DNA from: Funneliformis mosseae | Taxonomy: Eukaryota > Glomeromycota > Glomeromycetes > Glomerales > Glomeraceae | NCBI GenBank assembly: GCA_910592005.1 | Contig: CAJVPP010000853.1 | Location: 1 to 25,408, forward strand | DNA: 25,408 bases | Direction of reading: 5' to 3' | In this document: positions 1 through 10,631 of the stretch, piece by piece | Numbering within the stretch: the first letter of the stretch is position 1 | How the letters are laid out: each line of letters starts with the position of its first letter | Translations under genes and position numbers: made by a program | The notes under the pieces: generated by a model | Told to the model about the DNA's origin: nothing | The model's database searches: none | What the model saw: only the letters and a program-made list of their open reading frames with translations

Positions 1-138
1 TTTTTTGTATCATCGACACTTATAAATTTACAGGTGATCATGTATTGTGTTATATTATATTTCTGGAAAATTTAAGGAGTAGTTATATAATAATTTTGGA
101 CGATCTCGAGCGGTCAGATATTTATGACCACTACTGTA
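1..138. mobile_element. Right end of a Tc1/mariner-like element, cut by window edge
   Basis: The last 29 bases (110-138), read on the reverse strand, begin TACAGTAGTGGTCATAA and match the 29-base start of the element at 25266-25294 at 26 of 29 positions. The TACAGTAG opening and terminal TA fit the Tc1/mariner superfamily, which inserts at TA. The interior (1-109) is A+T-rich and shows no transposase motif. The rest of the element lies outside the window, so it may be a full copy, a non-autonomous copy or a solo end. Confidence 0.6.
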
Positions 139-1353
139 TATTAGAACTAATATTTAATCGTGAGTAAAGAAAGAAGATGGATAGATTTTATAAAGTAATT
201 CAAAATTATCTATGGAATGAAAGTTATCAATGTGAACATAAAATGCATGTGAGCAGTAATGGGATCTTGCATAATAAGGTGTATTGTAATTATATTTATA
301 GTTGCTTATAGATCCCATCCAGAAAGTGGTATCCTATATTCTCTTGCAACTTTATGATAATATGTGTCTGTATTGTCTGAAGCTGTGACTATTTTACAAT
401 CAGGATCAACCTTTGAATTGTAGCTTAAGATGATGTTAAGAGCAGTAAACTTTTAGTATTTATTGGGTATAATACAGCTTTTTTTCGCATAATAATTCTG
501 GATATGAAATGCCTTTATACATTCCTTTCAGAATAGACTTATATTTATAATATCTTCATTCTTGTCTTTTCCAGTGATAAGTATGTTCTTTATTTAGACC
601 AGAATTTAAGAATGCTCATATTGTCAGGAACACAAATATCAAAAAATACCTTGATGTCAGTAATGGTAACAACTATTTTCTGATCATTAATAAGATATCT
701 ATAGAGACGAAGAATATAATGAGGAATTGAATTGATGTATTCTTTAGCTTTTTCTATATTGGTCAGTATGAATAGAATATCTTGATGGTTCGCTATTTTG
801 TTATTGAGAGTTGAAGTTAACCCTCATCATTTTTAAGAACTAAATCATCATGAGTTCAGATACCTATCAAGTAATTCTCACTAGAATATCTGATCAACTG
901 GCCTATTATTTTATTTTTTTTGACCTCTGGATAAAAAAGAGCAGACGTGTTAAGGAACTCTAAAAGCTCATATTAGGTTATTTTTTCTTAAGCAATTCAA
1001 GATAATTTATAGTTATACCAAAATTCAAGGTATATTATTCACAAGAAAAAAGTTTAAAATGAAAATAATTTCCTGATATTATTAATAGATATATATAAAT
1101 GGGAGGCAGAAAAAAGAGACACAATCCCAGAAGAATCAATCCTGAAATTTTTATTATTATCCATATATTCTTAGGATTAGAGAAATATGCAATTGAAAAT
1201 GCTATAATCCAAAGAGATGTAAAGTCCATCAGAATTCTAAGCAAGTTTCTTATAAAGAATGCGGTAAGAAAACAAGATCTGGATATGACTATTATGATAC
1301 ACATGCAAAAAAACATAGGTTAAGGAAATATTATTATCAGAAAAAGTAAGTTA
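139..1353. other. A+T-rich intergenic stretch, no supported gene
   Basis: No exon-intron structure or recognisable protein family was found. A 74-codon open frame at 1099-1323 (+) starts MGGRKKRHNPRR and is followed by a plausible-looking helical stretch. It has no recognised motif, no flanking exons and heavy A+T bias, so it may be a scrap of a decayed transposon-encoded protein. I do not call it a gene. Confidence 0.5.
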
Positions 1354-1794
1354 AGTTAACTTAATGTAGATACTAGCAGAAAATCTGTCTTAGAAAACTA
1401 AGACAAGTTAGGATGGAAATCAAGACAGAAAAATATAGCTAAATGGTGTTTTTAAGCTGAATAAAAGAGAATTTGAATACTTATCCTAGTTGTTCTAGTT
1501 GTTCTAAAAAAAATGTGAGATTTTCTACTTTATTATTTTTTTTTATAGGCATATCAGCATATATCATACTTATCTTATACATATATATACCAAAAGTGTA
1601 TTATAGAAAAAGTTTTGAAAATTTTCCAAGAACTTTACTTTTAACTAGAACAACTAAGACAACTAGGATGAGTATAAAAGAACAAGTTTAAATGAAGAAA
1701 GAAGCTTTTTTTCTATACTAAAATCTGTCTTAGTTTCTGTTCTAGTTATTCTAGTAACTTAGACAGAATTTTCTAGTAATCGAATGGGTTAACT
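1354..1794. mobile_element. Foldback (long inverted-repeat) element, MITE-like
   Basis: The two ends are imperfect inverted copies: AGTTAACTTAATGTAGATAC at the left pairs with the reverse complement of the right end, which starts AGTTAACCCATTCGATTAC, followed in both by ACTAG, AAAAT and CTGTCT blocks. Deeper in the arms, 1477-1506 pairs with 1646-1675 at 27 of 30 positions (core ATCCTAGTTGT / ACAACTAGGAT). The arms are therefore about 150 nt around a loop of about 140 nt (1507-1645). A 72-codon open frame at 1473-1691 lies inside it and is probably a by-product of the repeat. No transposase is encoded, so this is a non-autonomous foldback element or an old inverted duplication. Exact ends and target duplication were not resolved. 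Confidence 0.6.
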
Positions 1795-2749
1795 ATAATA
1801 TACAAAACTAATGATAACCTGTGATAACAAAAAATCTGCCCTATTTTATTCTAATATGCCTGAAAACGTGCTAGAAATATGAATACACTTTAATATTTTA
1901 AACTTTGAGACGTAAAATCAGGTAGACTCTAGAGACATTAGGACAGATTCTCAATAGAATGAAAATGTCTAATGCTATAAGTTAGCCCTAATGACTTATC
2001 AATAATTTAGCCTATGAAAAATTTATAGGGATAGCAAAAAAACTTAACAAGAATGCCATTAGTATAGCAAACTGAGGATTTTAGAACTCTAGGAAGGTAT
2101 TTTTACTACTTATCCCTATGTTTCTATGAGTTCCTATGAATTTTTGAACTTTTTACTTTTTTTATTATTATTTTTTTTGCGGGTTTCAGGAATGTTTTGG
2201 GAATGTTTTTGTTACTAGCCTGTAACTATAAAAGGGTGTTCAATATCATAACAGAATTACGTGACTGGCACAATAAGATGCAGTATAAAATTGACAAACA
2301 CATAAATTTAATCAGATCCTTGAATATAATAACTCAGCATTCAAGCTGGCTTGAAATTGGTAAACTAATAGAAATACTCAGTTTCCTGTTAGTTCTATAA
2401 TAGCTTCAGGATACTACTAAGTTGCTACCATAGTGTCAGCTTAGATCCTCCAAATCACATACCCTAAAGATTAGCCTGAATTATATCATAGTACTGGTTA
2501 AATTTAGACGCAGATTTACATCAAATTATTACGCCACCTGACATGATATTTTTTATTACATTTTAACATTTTAAAAGGTAACCAAATAGACGCAAAGAGT
2601 AAACACACCAATATAGAATCCAATATCCAATCAGGTGCAGAAGGTTAGCATCTTGACATTAAATCAGGTATTTAAACAACTACAAAAAATTAACAACTCC
2701 AATATAGAATTTAGTATGTAAATGATTCAAAAATAAGAAAAAAAGTATG
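1795..2749. other. A+T-rich intergenic stretch with a weak inverted repeat
   Basis: No gene is supported. A 67-codon frame at 2197-2400 (+) ends in a hydrophobic tail and has no recognised motif or neighbouring exons. A weak inverted pair (CCTATGAAAAATTTATAGGGATA near 2012 against sequence near 2110-2145 containing TATCCCTATG) hints at a second, more decayed foldback copy. Confidence 0.4.
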
Positions 2750-3001
2750 GTATTTAGATTATATGTATGTGGTAATTAGATTATATTGTGATAATAAAAG
2801 GTATATTAATATAAAAATACAAATATTAAGAAAAACTAAAAGATATAGCTAAAACGTAAAAGAGATATAAGAAATAATAAAATATTAGATTATATGTGGT
2901 ATTTAGACCATATCATTTAAATTATATGTGGTTATTAGATTATATCATTTAGATTATATGTGGTATTCAGATTATATGTGATATTTAGATTATATGTGAT
3001 A
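2750..3001. repeat. Degenerate short tandem repeat, TTTAGATTATATGTGGTA units
   Basis: Units of about 14 nt (TTTAGATTATATCA) and 17-18 nt (TTTAGATTATATGTGRTA) recur at 2752-2793 and, densely, at 2885-3001, with small substitutions such as TTTAGACCATATCA and TTCAGATTATATGTGATA. The array runs directly into the palindrome at 3022. It is non-coding. Origin by slippage or as the subterminal repeat region of a MITE/Helitron-like element are both possible. Confidence 0.7.
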
Positions 3002-3021
3002 CTATAATCTAGGGTAAGTGG

Positions 3022-3059
3022 GATATCACATGCGATATAATTATATCGCATGTGATATC
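3022..3059. repeat. Perfect 38-bp palindrome
   Basis: Bases 3022-3059 equal their own reverse complement exactly; the half-site is GATATCACATGCGATATAA. The arms have no spacer, so the sequence can form a cruciform or a 19-bp hairpin. It contains EcoRV-type GATATC at both ends and GCATGTGATATC in the arms, echoing the ATATGTGATA unit of the adjoining array. It could be the fused ends of two inverted elements or the terminal hairpin of one. Confidence 0.9.
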
Positions 3060-3826
3060 TTACTATAGCAAATTGGCCAATTAAAACATTCTAAAAATCA
3101 ATTTGTAATAAATAATTATTTAAAAAATTATTATTTAAATAACTTGTTTAATAGTTAAATTCAAAAGAATCATATACTAACAATAAAAACCTTTATACTT
3201 ATTTAATTTTATTGATTTATTATATAATAATTTCATTTTATATGTAATCTATATAAATGATATTTTAATATTAATTATTATTAAAAATTTTGAAAATTTA
3301 AATTTATATATTTTATAATAGTAATTTATATTAATATAATAATTTAAGTAAGTTATTATTATAAAATAAGTGATTTCATTTGAATTAGAATTTATAAACA
3401 ATCAAATGCATTATCAATAATTATTTTAGTAATTAGATTTATTATAAATTTATAAACGCGCTTTTTTATAAGTTGACTACTAAAACTATGTGAACTGATA
3501 TGATGCAATATATAACGAAAAAACATAAGCCATTGCCAAAATGGTAACGAGCAAACAAGCCAAAATGCCAGCATAGTTGATGGTTAAACCAATGAAACTT
3601 TTTTCCGCGATAATCTTTTTTTTTTTTTTTTCAACGATTCATCTTTGGTAACCGATTTTTTTAATTCTTTAATTCTGCTATGCGAAATGGCCATATGACA
3701 TCACAATAACAATTCCAGAAATGATCGTCCAAATAGTGATAGCGATATTTATTTTATTTATTATAAATTAAAAGCTTGCTTTAACGAACGTCAAAATTAC
3801 GGAGGAGCTTTTATGAAGTGGTCAAT
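3060..3826. other. Upstream region of the WD40 gene
   Basis: This is extremely A+T-rich DNA up to about 3450, then slightly more complex sequence. A T-tract lies at about 3617-3630. A 60-codon reverse-strand frame at 3392-3574 is hydrophobic and unsupported. The core promoter and 5' leader of the WD40 gene must lie here, but no specific element can be assigned. An ATG at 3813, in a different frame, precedes the chosen start by 14 nt and would act as an upstream ATG if the leader includes it. Confidence 0.4.
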
Positions 3827-6096
3827 ATGGAATACCAAAAGATCCGGTTCGGTCACGATTCACGTTCTCATATAAATCAACTTCTTGTACAGAGGGAATT
3901 TTACCCAAACCAGAGGCCATATACAAAAGCTATCCATTCAGATCCATATGTTGTTAAGCGTTTTAATAAACCCGAGAGTTTTGTAGGTCATGACGGTTGT
4001 GTAAATACCGTTGAATGGAACGAAACAGGCAGTCTTATATTGTCAGGCTCAGGCACGTACGTGAAATGATAAATAATTTATTAGAATTTGATAGACTAAT
4101 ATATTCCTGTTCTACTTATCTAGACGATTGTAATCTTAATATTTGGTCTCCTTTTGCTAAACCTGAAAAACCTCTTCTCCATTCAGTACCATCTGGTCAT
4201 ACTGCAAACATCTTTTCCGCCAAATTTATGCCAAAGACAAATGATCGACATATAGTTTCTTGTTCTGCTGACGGAATCGTCAGGTTCACGGATCTTAACG
4301 ATTTTATTGCTTATTCTCCTTCAAATAATTGGAACCCTTCACCAGCATTTCAATGTCACACTAATATGACGTAAGTTCCTTGAATTATATTGAGGATTAA
4401 TTTTTTATCCGAAAAAAAAAAAATAATAAAATTAAGTAACTACAATTATCTTTTAAAAAATTAGGTTTGAAGTTTTACCCGATCCAAATAATCCATACGT
4501 GTTTTTCTCTTGTGCAGACGATGGTCGAATAAAAAGATACGATCTCCGCATTAGTAAATCTTGCGATAAAAATTGTAGGCGTCACACATTTTTGGACATG
4601 AATCCTACGCGTAAACCAAAGAAGAGGGATTTGCAAAACAGAGACAAACCTAATGATAAAAGTGATGATGCTCGTTCACAAAGCGAATCCGAATCAGAAC
4701 AACAATCAGAGCGTAGTAGGATAAATTTTCTTCCATTTCGACATAGAGATGTGGGCATCACGGCTATGTCAATCAGACCAGATAATCCTATTTATTTGGC
4801 TGCTGCATGTGGAGATGATACTGTACGCATATATGACCGGCGTTTTATTAAAGTACCATCATCAGGTTCAAATATTCCTTATCATCAAGATAGTCAAGTT
4901 TATCGATTTCTTCCTAATGCGATGCGGCAGAATCCGGATAAAGAATCGTCGAATCATCATCGAATGACTAGTTTGAAATATGATCCAAATGGTGGTGGTG
5001 ATTTATGTGTTAGTTACAGTAGTGATAAAGTTTATTTGATTAGGCCAGGAGCTGGTCTAATTGATAAGCCAAGAAAGACAAGAAAAGGAGCAGTCAGGAT
5101 ATCGAGAAAGAAAGAACGTGACGAATCAGAGCCTGAAAATAAGCCGTCAGACGATAACGTGGAAGGAGAGTCCCCTATTAAAAATATAGTTGGTAAAGGG
5201 AAAGCAAAAGAAGAAAATTCATGTGAAGAGAGAGACACCATTCCTACATCATATTTGTTTGAAAGTACTATAAAAAATAAAGAGGTTGATAATTATGATG
5301 AGGAGGTTTTGAGTGATCAAGATAACCGGCAGCCTATAACACAAAAAATGAATGATATCAAGGACGAAGACGACGATTATGATGATTACATGTATAGTTC
5401 CGATGAGGACGACGAAGAGGATATAGATGAAGTGCACGATGAAGATATAGCCATGTCCTACACCGGTCATTTAAATTCCAGAACAATGGTTCGTTTAGAA
5501 TTTTTATTTTATTGATTTTGATCATTTTGCTTATTTTGAGTTTAAAATGATAATAGATTAAAAAAGCATATTTCTTTGGAGCAAAATCCGAATATATTAT
5601 GTCTGGTTCGGATGACGGTCGTGTATTCATATGGGACAAACTGACAGGAAAAGTTATCAATTTATTAAAAGATGGTGATACGGTAAGAAATACTTAATTT
5701 ATAACTTGCCAAGTTTAGGTCCATCACTAACTAAATGTATTATAATTAATATCAGAAGGTTGTAAATTGCGTTCAACCACATCCGTATTATCCAATTTTA
5801 TGTACATCTGGAATTGATTATGATGTGAAACTTTGGTATCCTAAAGGAGAAGAAAATGATCTTTCGGATCTTGAAATGATTTTAAAGTATAATGAAGAAG
5901 AAGCGCGTCAAGAAAGTGCTATTGGAAGATGGGGAGGCACCGAGAATCAATTTTCGTTATTGTTTGGTAAATATTATTATTATTGATGGCTGTTCCTTTG
6001 ATAAATTTCTATTAATTCGCTACTTTCATTATTTATATGATATAAGCTTTACTCAGTGAGCTCGGAGCTAATGTGTCTAACATTTTTGAGGAATGA
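3827..6096 (+). CDS. WD40-repeat protein, DCAF6/DCAF8/WDTC1-like CUL4-DDB1 substrate receptor
   Basis: Exons: 3827-4052, 4124-4370, 4465-5488, 5557-5682, 5756-5966, 6047-6096; all phases close, giving 627 aa. The order of WD40 blades matches the DCAF6/DCAF8/WDTC1 group: [20 protein letters not shown] (54-73), [11 protein letters not shown] (100-110), [14 protein letters not shown] (173-186), [13 protein letters not shown] (272-284), then after a long insert [11 protein letters not shown] (about 517-527) and [15 protein letters not shown] and IYDRR resemble the WDXR motif that lets such proteins dock on DDB1, so a role in a nuclear or cytosolic CRL4 ubiquitin ligase is inferred. Residues about 360-490 form a charged, disordered insert, very acidic near its end ([20 protein letters not shown]). 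Intron 1 appears to be GC-AG. The last exon is deduced from phase and the sequence [16 protein letters not shown]; if intron 5 is retained, translation stops at 5986. Confidence 0.88.
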
Positions 6097-6340
6097 TTAA
6101 TTTTTAAATAATTTTGAGTTGTATGCATACATATTTAAGTGTTTTTTGATCTAAATATTGCAAATTATTAGTAAATTGTAAGATTATTCGTTTGATTTAT
6201 GCCGTAGTAATATAATGCAAATTTTACGAAACACGTGGAATAACATTCAATACATTTAAAAAGGAAAATAAATTATGTTTGTATCAGGTTGCCAATTTTA
6301 TAAAGTACGAAAATTCAGAAAAATGCCAGATTTCAAGAAT

Positions 6341-6428
6341 TATGCCGAAAAATGCCGAAAAAAAAAAAATAGTAAAGAAATGCGAAAAAAGAAATGCGAA
6401 AAGAAATGCGAAAATAGAATGCGAAATA
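6341..6428. repeat. Short tandem repeat, AAATGCGAAAA-type
   Basis: Units reading ATGCCGAAAA (twice) and then AAATGCGAAAA (four to five times, with one ATGCGAAATAG variant) follow one another with A-runs of varying length. Seen directly; non-coding slippage repeat just downstream of the WD40 gene. Confidence 0.7.
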
Positions 6429-6511
6429 GAATAAGGAAAAATAAGATGAAATGAAAAATTTTGGTATCTTTTTTTGTTATGTTTTACGAATAATATAAGG
6501 AAAAAGAAAAA

Positions 6512-6516
<5 letters not shown>

Positions 6517-6549
<33 letters not shown>
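6517..6549. repeat. 33-base T homopolymer
   Basis: Uninterrupted T run, the longest in the window. The length may be imprecise because of sequencing slippage. It could be a poly(A) scar of a reverse-strand retroinsertion, but no retrocopy was seen next to it. Confidence 0.85.
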
Positions 6550-6550
<1 letters not shown>

Positions 6551-7442
6551 AATAAACCAATTGGACTTAAAAAAAGATCAAAAAAGTCCAAAATATTCAA
6601 TTTCAAAGAATAATTTGCCCAAAAAAAAAAAAAAGAAAAAAAATTTTTTTTTTCCTCCTAAATCATAATGTTGCGTAAATAAAAATCCTATGATCCTGAT
6701 GAAATTCGGAAAAAAACTTATTAAATTAAATTGTGGTGTGAACATAAAATTTAGTGAGGTGTGTAAGAATGAAAAAGTGAAACATAATGAGGTTGAGAAG
6801 GAGATGGATAAAAGGATTTTTTTTGGTGTTTGGTTTTTTTTTTTTTTTTTGATGAAAAAAGCGAAAAATTATTTACTAATGTTAAAGATTAAAATGTATT
6901 AAAAAATTGAATGAAACTATGATAATGTGTTATGAAAAAGAGAAAAATATCTATAAAGTTCCTATATAAAAAAACCGTTGTATATTCTAATAAAGAAATT
7001 TCGTGAAATAAACTCGTCTATTATTAATGTGTATATAAAGAAAAGAAAAAAGGTGGGGAAAAATATTATTAATTTTTTCTTTCTTTTTTTGATCTTTCTT
7101 TCCCTTTATAACATTACACTCGAAGAGAGACCATTATCTATCACATCTAAATATCTTAACTGCAATCTTGATAAGAAAAAAATAAGATGAAATAAAAAAA
7201 AAAAATTTCATTCACGGGAAGTAAGGAATACGAGATATTCTTACGACATTATTATAAGACTTGATTTAAGTAAAATAAAAACAGGAATGTCGATTAATAT
7301 TTTTCCCGTTAAACTAATTTTTCCCAACACAAATAATAAATAAAAAGGGGAGAAGACGATAATTTCAAAATTAAGAAATTAAATAAAAAGTCCGAAAAAA
7401 TACGAAAGAATAAAGTTCGATAATCGCGTCAGATTTTTTTCC

Positions 7443-7473
<31 letters not shown>

Positions 7474-7637
7474 TACACTAGGTATAAACGCGATTTTAAA
7501 GGATTCCCACCATTACAAACTATGTAAAAAAATCCCAACTTTGAATAATTCCAATTGAAAAAAAAAAAAAATTTTTTTTTTACAGGTACTGATTTGGAAT
7601 TATAAGTTAGGAGGGATCTAATTTTGCCAAACTTATT

Positions 7638-9758
7638 TTAACAATTTCTCATAATAGGCCCATGATTCAACATTTTAACACCTTCCACTTCGCCATCATA
7701 TCTAACTTTCTTAACAGGTCTCCCTAATCGATGAACTCTTAAATGTCTACGCATATTACTTTGAACAGAAAATTTTCTACCACATCCGGATTCTGTACAT
7801 ACAAAAGGTTTTTCTCCTGTATGTGAATAAGTGTGAATGCGTAAAGAACTTGGACGAGAAAATCTCTTCGAGCAATAAGGACATTGATATCTATTATTAG
7901 TATTTGAAGTGGTTACTCCAGCCACGGGCAAATTTATTTGATGATCATTGATGACCTTTGGTGTGCCCAACCTTCTTGTAATAACATTTTCGTTGTTCAA
8001 CACTGGAGAAGGGACATCAAGACGAGGAAGAGTCGTAGCTGGTCTTGATTCAAATGGAGAAAATGCGGGTTGAAGAGTTGTTGGGGAGATGTTTGAGGAT
8101 GGATATGCACGTTGTTGTTCTGTATAAGCATGATCGTAAACCACACGTCCCTGATGATATTCTCCAGCACGATCGTATCTACGATGTTCTGGGCGTGCAT
8201 AAGATTGAGAATGGTAATGAGGTGTCAACAAAACCACATTTGAAGAATAATGGTACTCGGGATGTTGAGGTGGATTCACCAATCTAGGACGATGTTGTTG
8301 TTGTCGACGTTGTTCGTGATTCTGACGAGGTTCATAATCATCAAATGATGGATTATTGACCATGTCTGGAGATTCCGGTGGTGATAATATCAAGGATTGA
8401 ATACTATTGGGACGAGAATGCTTTTGCACTGATGTAATGTTCCTACTGTTATTATTCAAAGCAGGTTCAATCTGTCCAATTGTAACGGAAATAGAAGGGA
8501 GACTTGGTAAATTATTTTGATATTGATTTCCTTTATGATGATATCCGGACATGTTATTATCAACGCTCCTTTCAACTGGAGAAATGAGTTGAACTTTTGG
8601 ACAAGGGATATTCAAAGACAAAGTTGGAAGCTTGCGTGAAGTATTCATATAAGAATTTGGACATCGGTGTTCCACTGGAATCCTTTGTTGATCTACATTA
8701 GTTTTAAGATTAAACAAAAAAGGAAATAAGATTAATTTGGGAAAAATGTATAAAAATCTGGTACTCTGTGAAATTTTTTTTTTTCTCTTTCCAGGCCTAT
8801 CAAAAAGCTTATCTATTTTATTATCTAAACAAGAGCTTTCACCAAAATGTTATTAATTAACAATAATTTTGTGGATTTGTTTGTTGTATGACTTTTTGAA
8901 CGCCAAAATGCTTTGCAAATGCATAACAAAACGGGGGAAAGTTCCGTAATTTCCGATTTTACTTCATGTTATTGTTGTTGTTGATGATGATGATGATGAT
9001 GATGATTTAATGACGAAATGGAACAGATAATTTTAATCTCATTTTAATTATTAGGTGTTCCTTGTAAACATATAAAATTTGTCGTCGGTTTTATTTTTTC
9101 CTATTTCTTTTTTCTCTGTGGTGTTTTCCCCACCCCCCTTGATTAAGGAAAATAGGAAGAATCGGAATATGATCGGAGATTCCCGTAGAGAAATTGGAAG
9201 ATCTAAATTAGTCCCACATATCAAATTGTTTACATTTTTAGTGTGATGAAAGATACTACGATGCCATGCACGCATGAGATGCGCATGACTTGCATTACAT
9301 GATGGATCGCCGATCCTTCTTTGGTCTCGAGAAAATCACCGCAGTAATATACTGTGTAAAACCTAAATCGAAACCTGATTCCCTGTGCAGATTTTCAAGT
9401 TGTCATGTGTATGTTGTTGGGTTTCAAAAATGATTTTCCTAAAGATCATCTTGTAGAGAATCAAAAAAAAAAAAAAATATCCTCTACTTTGTTTGCCTTG
9501 CTTGTTACGAATTATCTCGAAAATCCTTTTGTTGATCTTCCTCTTGTGTTTCGGCAGTAGATCTTCAGCCTTGTTTACCAATTTTACCCATCAACAAAAA
9601 AACTAATTTAAACCTATTTTGTCGCCCTAATAATAATTATGAAAAACCCCCAAAAATTCCAACTCCTTCTCCAAATCCCATTTATAATCGCAAATCCTTT
9701 AAAAAAAAAAAAAAAGAGGAAATAAAAAATAAAAAATTGCTTGCTTACCATTAAACAT
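7638..9758 (-). CDS. C2H2 zinc-finger transcription factor, two fingers near the C-terminus
   Basis: Exons on the reverse strand: 9758-9749 (ATGTTTAATG) and 8692-7638; phase 1 closes, giving 354 aa. A long Pro/Ser/Asn/Gln-rich, probably disordered N-terminal region (1-270) is followed by finger 1 (C274, C277, H290, H294), the classic linker TGEKPF, and finger 2 with a CX4C pair (C302, C307, H320, H324). A basic tail (RLGRPVKKVR) follows. Tandem fingers at this C-terminal place are typical of sequence-specific nuclear DNA-binding regulators in fungi; targets cannot be read from the sequence. The long exon lacks its own upstream ATG. A TAG acceptor sits at 8693-8695, and the only phase-fitting ATG plus GTAAGC donor I found is at 9758, giving a 1056-nt intron. 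If that exon is wrong, the first ATG within the exon is at 8648 (336 aa). Confidence 0.8.
8972..9006. repeat. Trinucleotide microsatellite (TTG)4(ATG)7 in the zinc-finger gene intron
   Basis: Four TTG units pass directly into seven ATG units plus AT. It lies inside the proposed 1056-nt first intron. The repeat could encode poly-His or poly-Asp in some frames, but no coding exon can be supported around it. Confidence 0.85.
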
Positions 9759-10631
9759 TTCAACGGGTGAATCCAATAAAAATTTAATGGGAGGAAGGTA
9801 TGGTTTGATGGAGGTTGAGGCGGTTGAGTTGCTGGTTGGTTGCATTTTAAGTGGTTTAAATTTAAAATCGGAAGGTAAATAAACGATTTGATCCAATGAA
9901 GATTTAACAATCGACGAATCGATTAATTTTGATTATAGTTGTCTTATCAAAAGATTGTATCTCTTTAAAAGAAAAAATATATTATATTCGTGAAAAAGTA
10001 AAATTACTCTTATGTAACGCAGGTAAAAAAAAAAAAAGGAGAATAACGTAATATAAAAAAATAAACGGATTATTGATTAAATTTAAAGGAAAATCCACGA
10101 AGAAAAACGCAAGGGAAATTTTCGTCAAGAAATTTCGTGGAAGGTAAAGTTAATGGCGTAAGTTTTATTTTTTTTATTTTTTTTTCTTTACAAAAAAAAA
10201 AAAATAATATAATAAAATAATAATAATAAAACGAATAAAATTTAAAAAAAAACGAAATAATATATATCTATAATAAATCTTTTAACGTACGAAAAAAAAG
10301 ATGATAAAAAAAAAAATAAAATAAGAATAATAAAAAATACGAGAATAATATATATAGATATTTTTTTTTATAAATTTTTTTTTTTTATATTTAATAAGAA
10401 AAACTGAAAAAAAAAAAATGATTTGAAGAGTTGAGTTGAGTGTAAGACACCAACAGTTAAGTGAGAGTTGGCAAAATTACTCTATTTATCTATTTTTTTT
10501 TTTTTTTTTTTCTTTGGTTGGATTGGATGTTCATTTTTGACTAACCAAAATCTTATTACACTCCGGTAAAAAACAATACCATCTTTTTCTTTGAAATCTC
10601 TGATTATGATGTACAAAATATAAGCAATATA
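9759..10631. other. Upstream region / 5' leader of the zinc-finger gene
   Basis: Reverse-strand upstream sequence of the zinc-finger gene, with many A and T runs (around 10020, 10170-10250, 10360-10390, 10490-10510). Reverse-strand open frames at 9363-9581 and 9614-9910 are judged compositional or antisense and not genes. The promoter is expected here or further right; no defined element is recognised. Confidence 0.4.

Larger units (their letters stand above)
6097..7637. other. Convergent intergenic region, homopolymer-rich
   Basis: This lies between the 3' ends of the WD40 gene (+) and the zinc-finger gene (-). It contains many A and T runs, the short repeat at 6341-6428 and the T-tract at 6517-6549. 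Two open frames on the plus strand (6690-6902 and 6978-7190) are lysine/phenylalanine-rich products of base composition and are not called. It probably holds the 3' untranslated regions and polyadenylation sites of both genes. Confidence 0.5.

Noticed and set aside
3392..3574. Reverse-strand 60-codon frame with WLVCSLPFWQW
   Set aside because: Short, isolated and without flanking exons or a recognisable domain.
5032..5660. Reverse-strand open frames of 69-100 codons opposite the WD40 gene
   Set aside because: They are antisense shadows of exons 3-4; the plus strand has family-level WD40 conservation and matching splice sites.
6690..7190. Two plus-strand 70-codon frames
   Set aside because: Composition-driven Lys/Phe/Asn sequence between homopolymers in a 3' intergenic region.
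8045..8287. Plus-strand 80-codon open frame
   Set aside because: Antisense to the disordered region of the zinc-finger protein, with no motif of its own.
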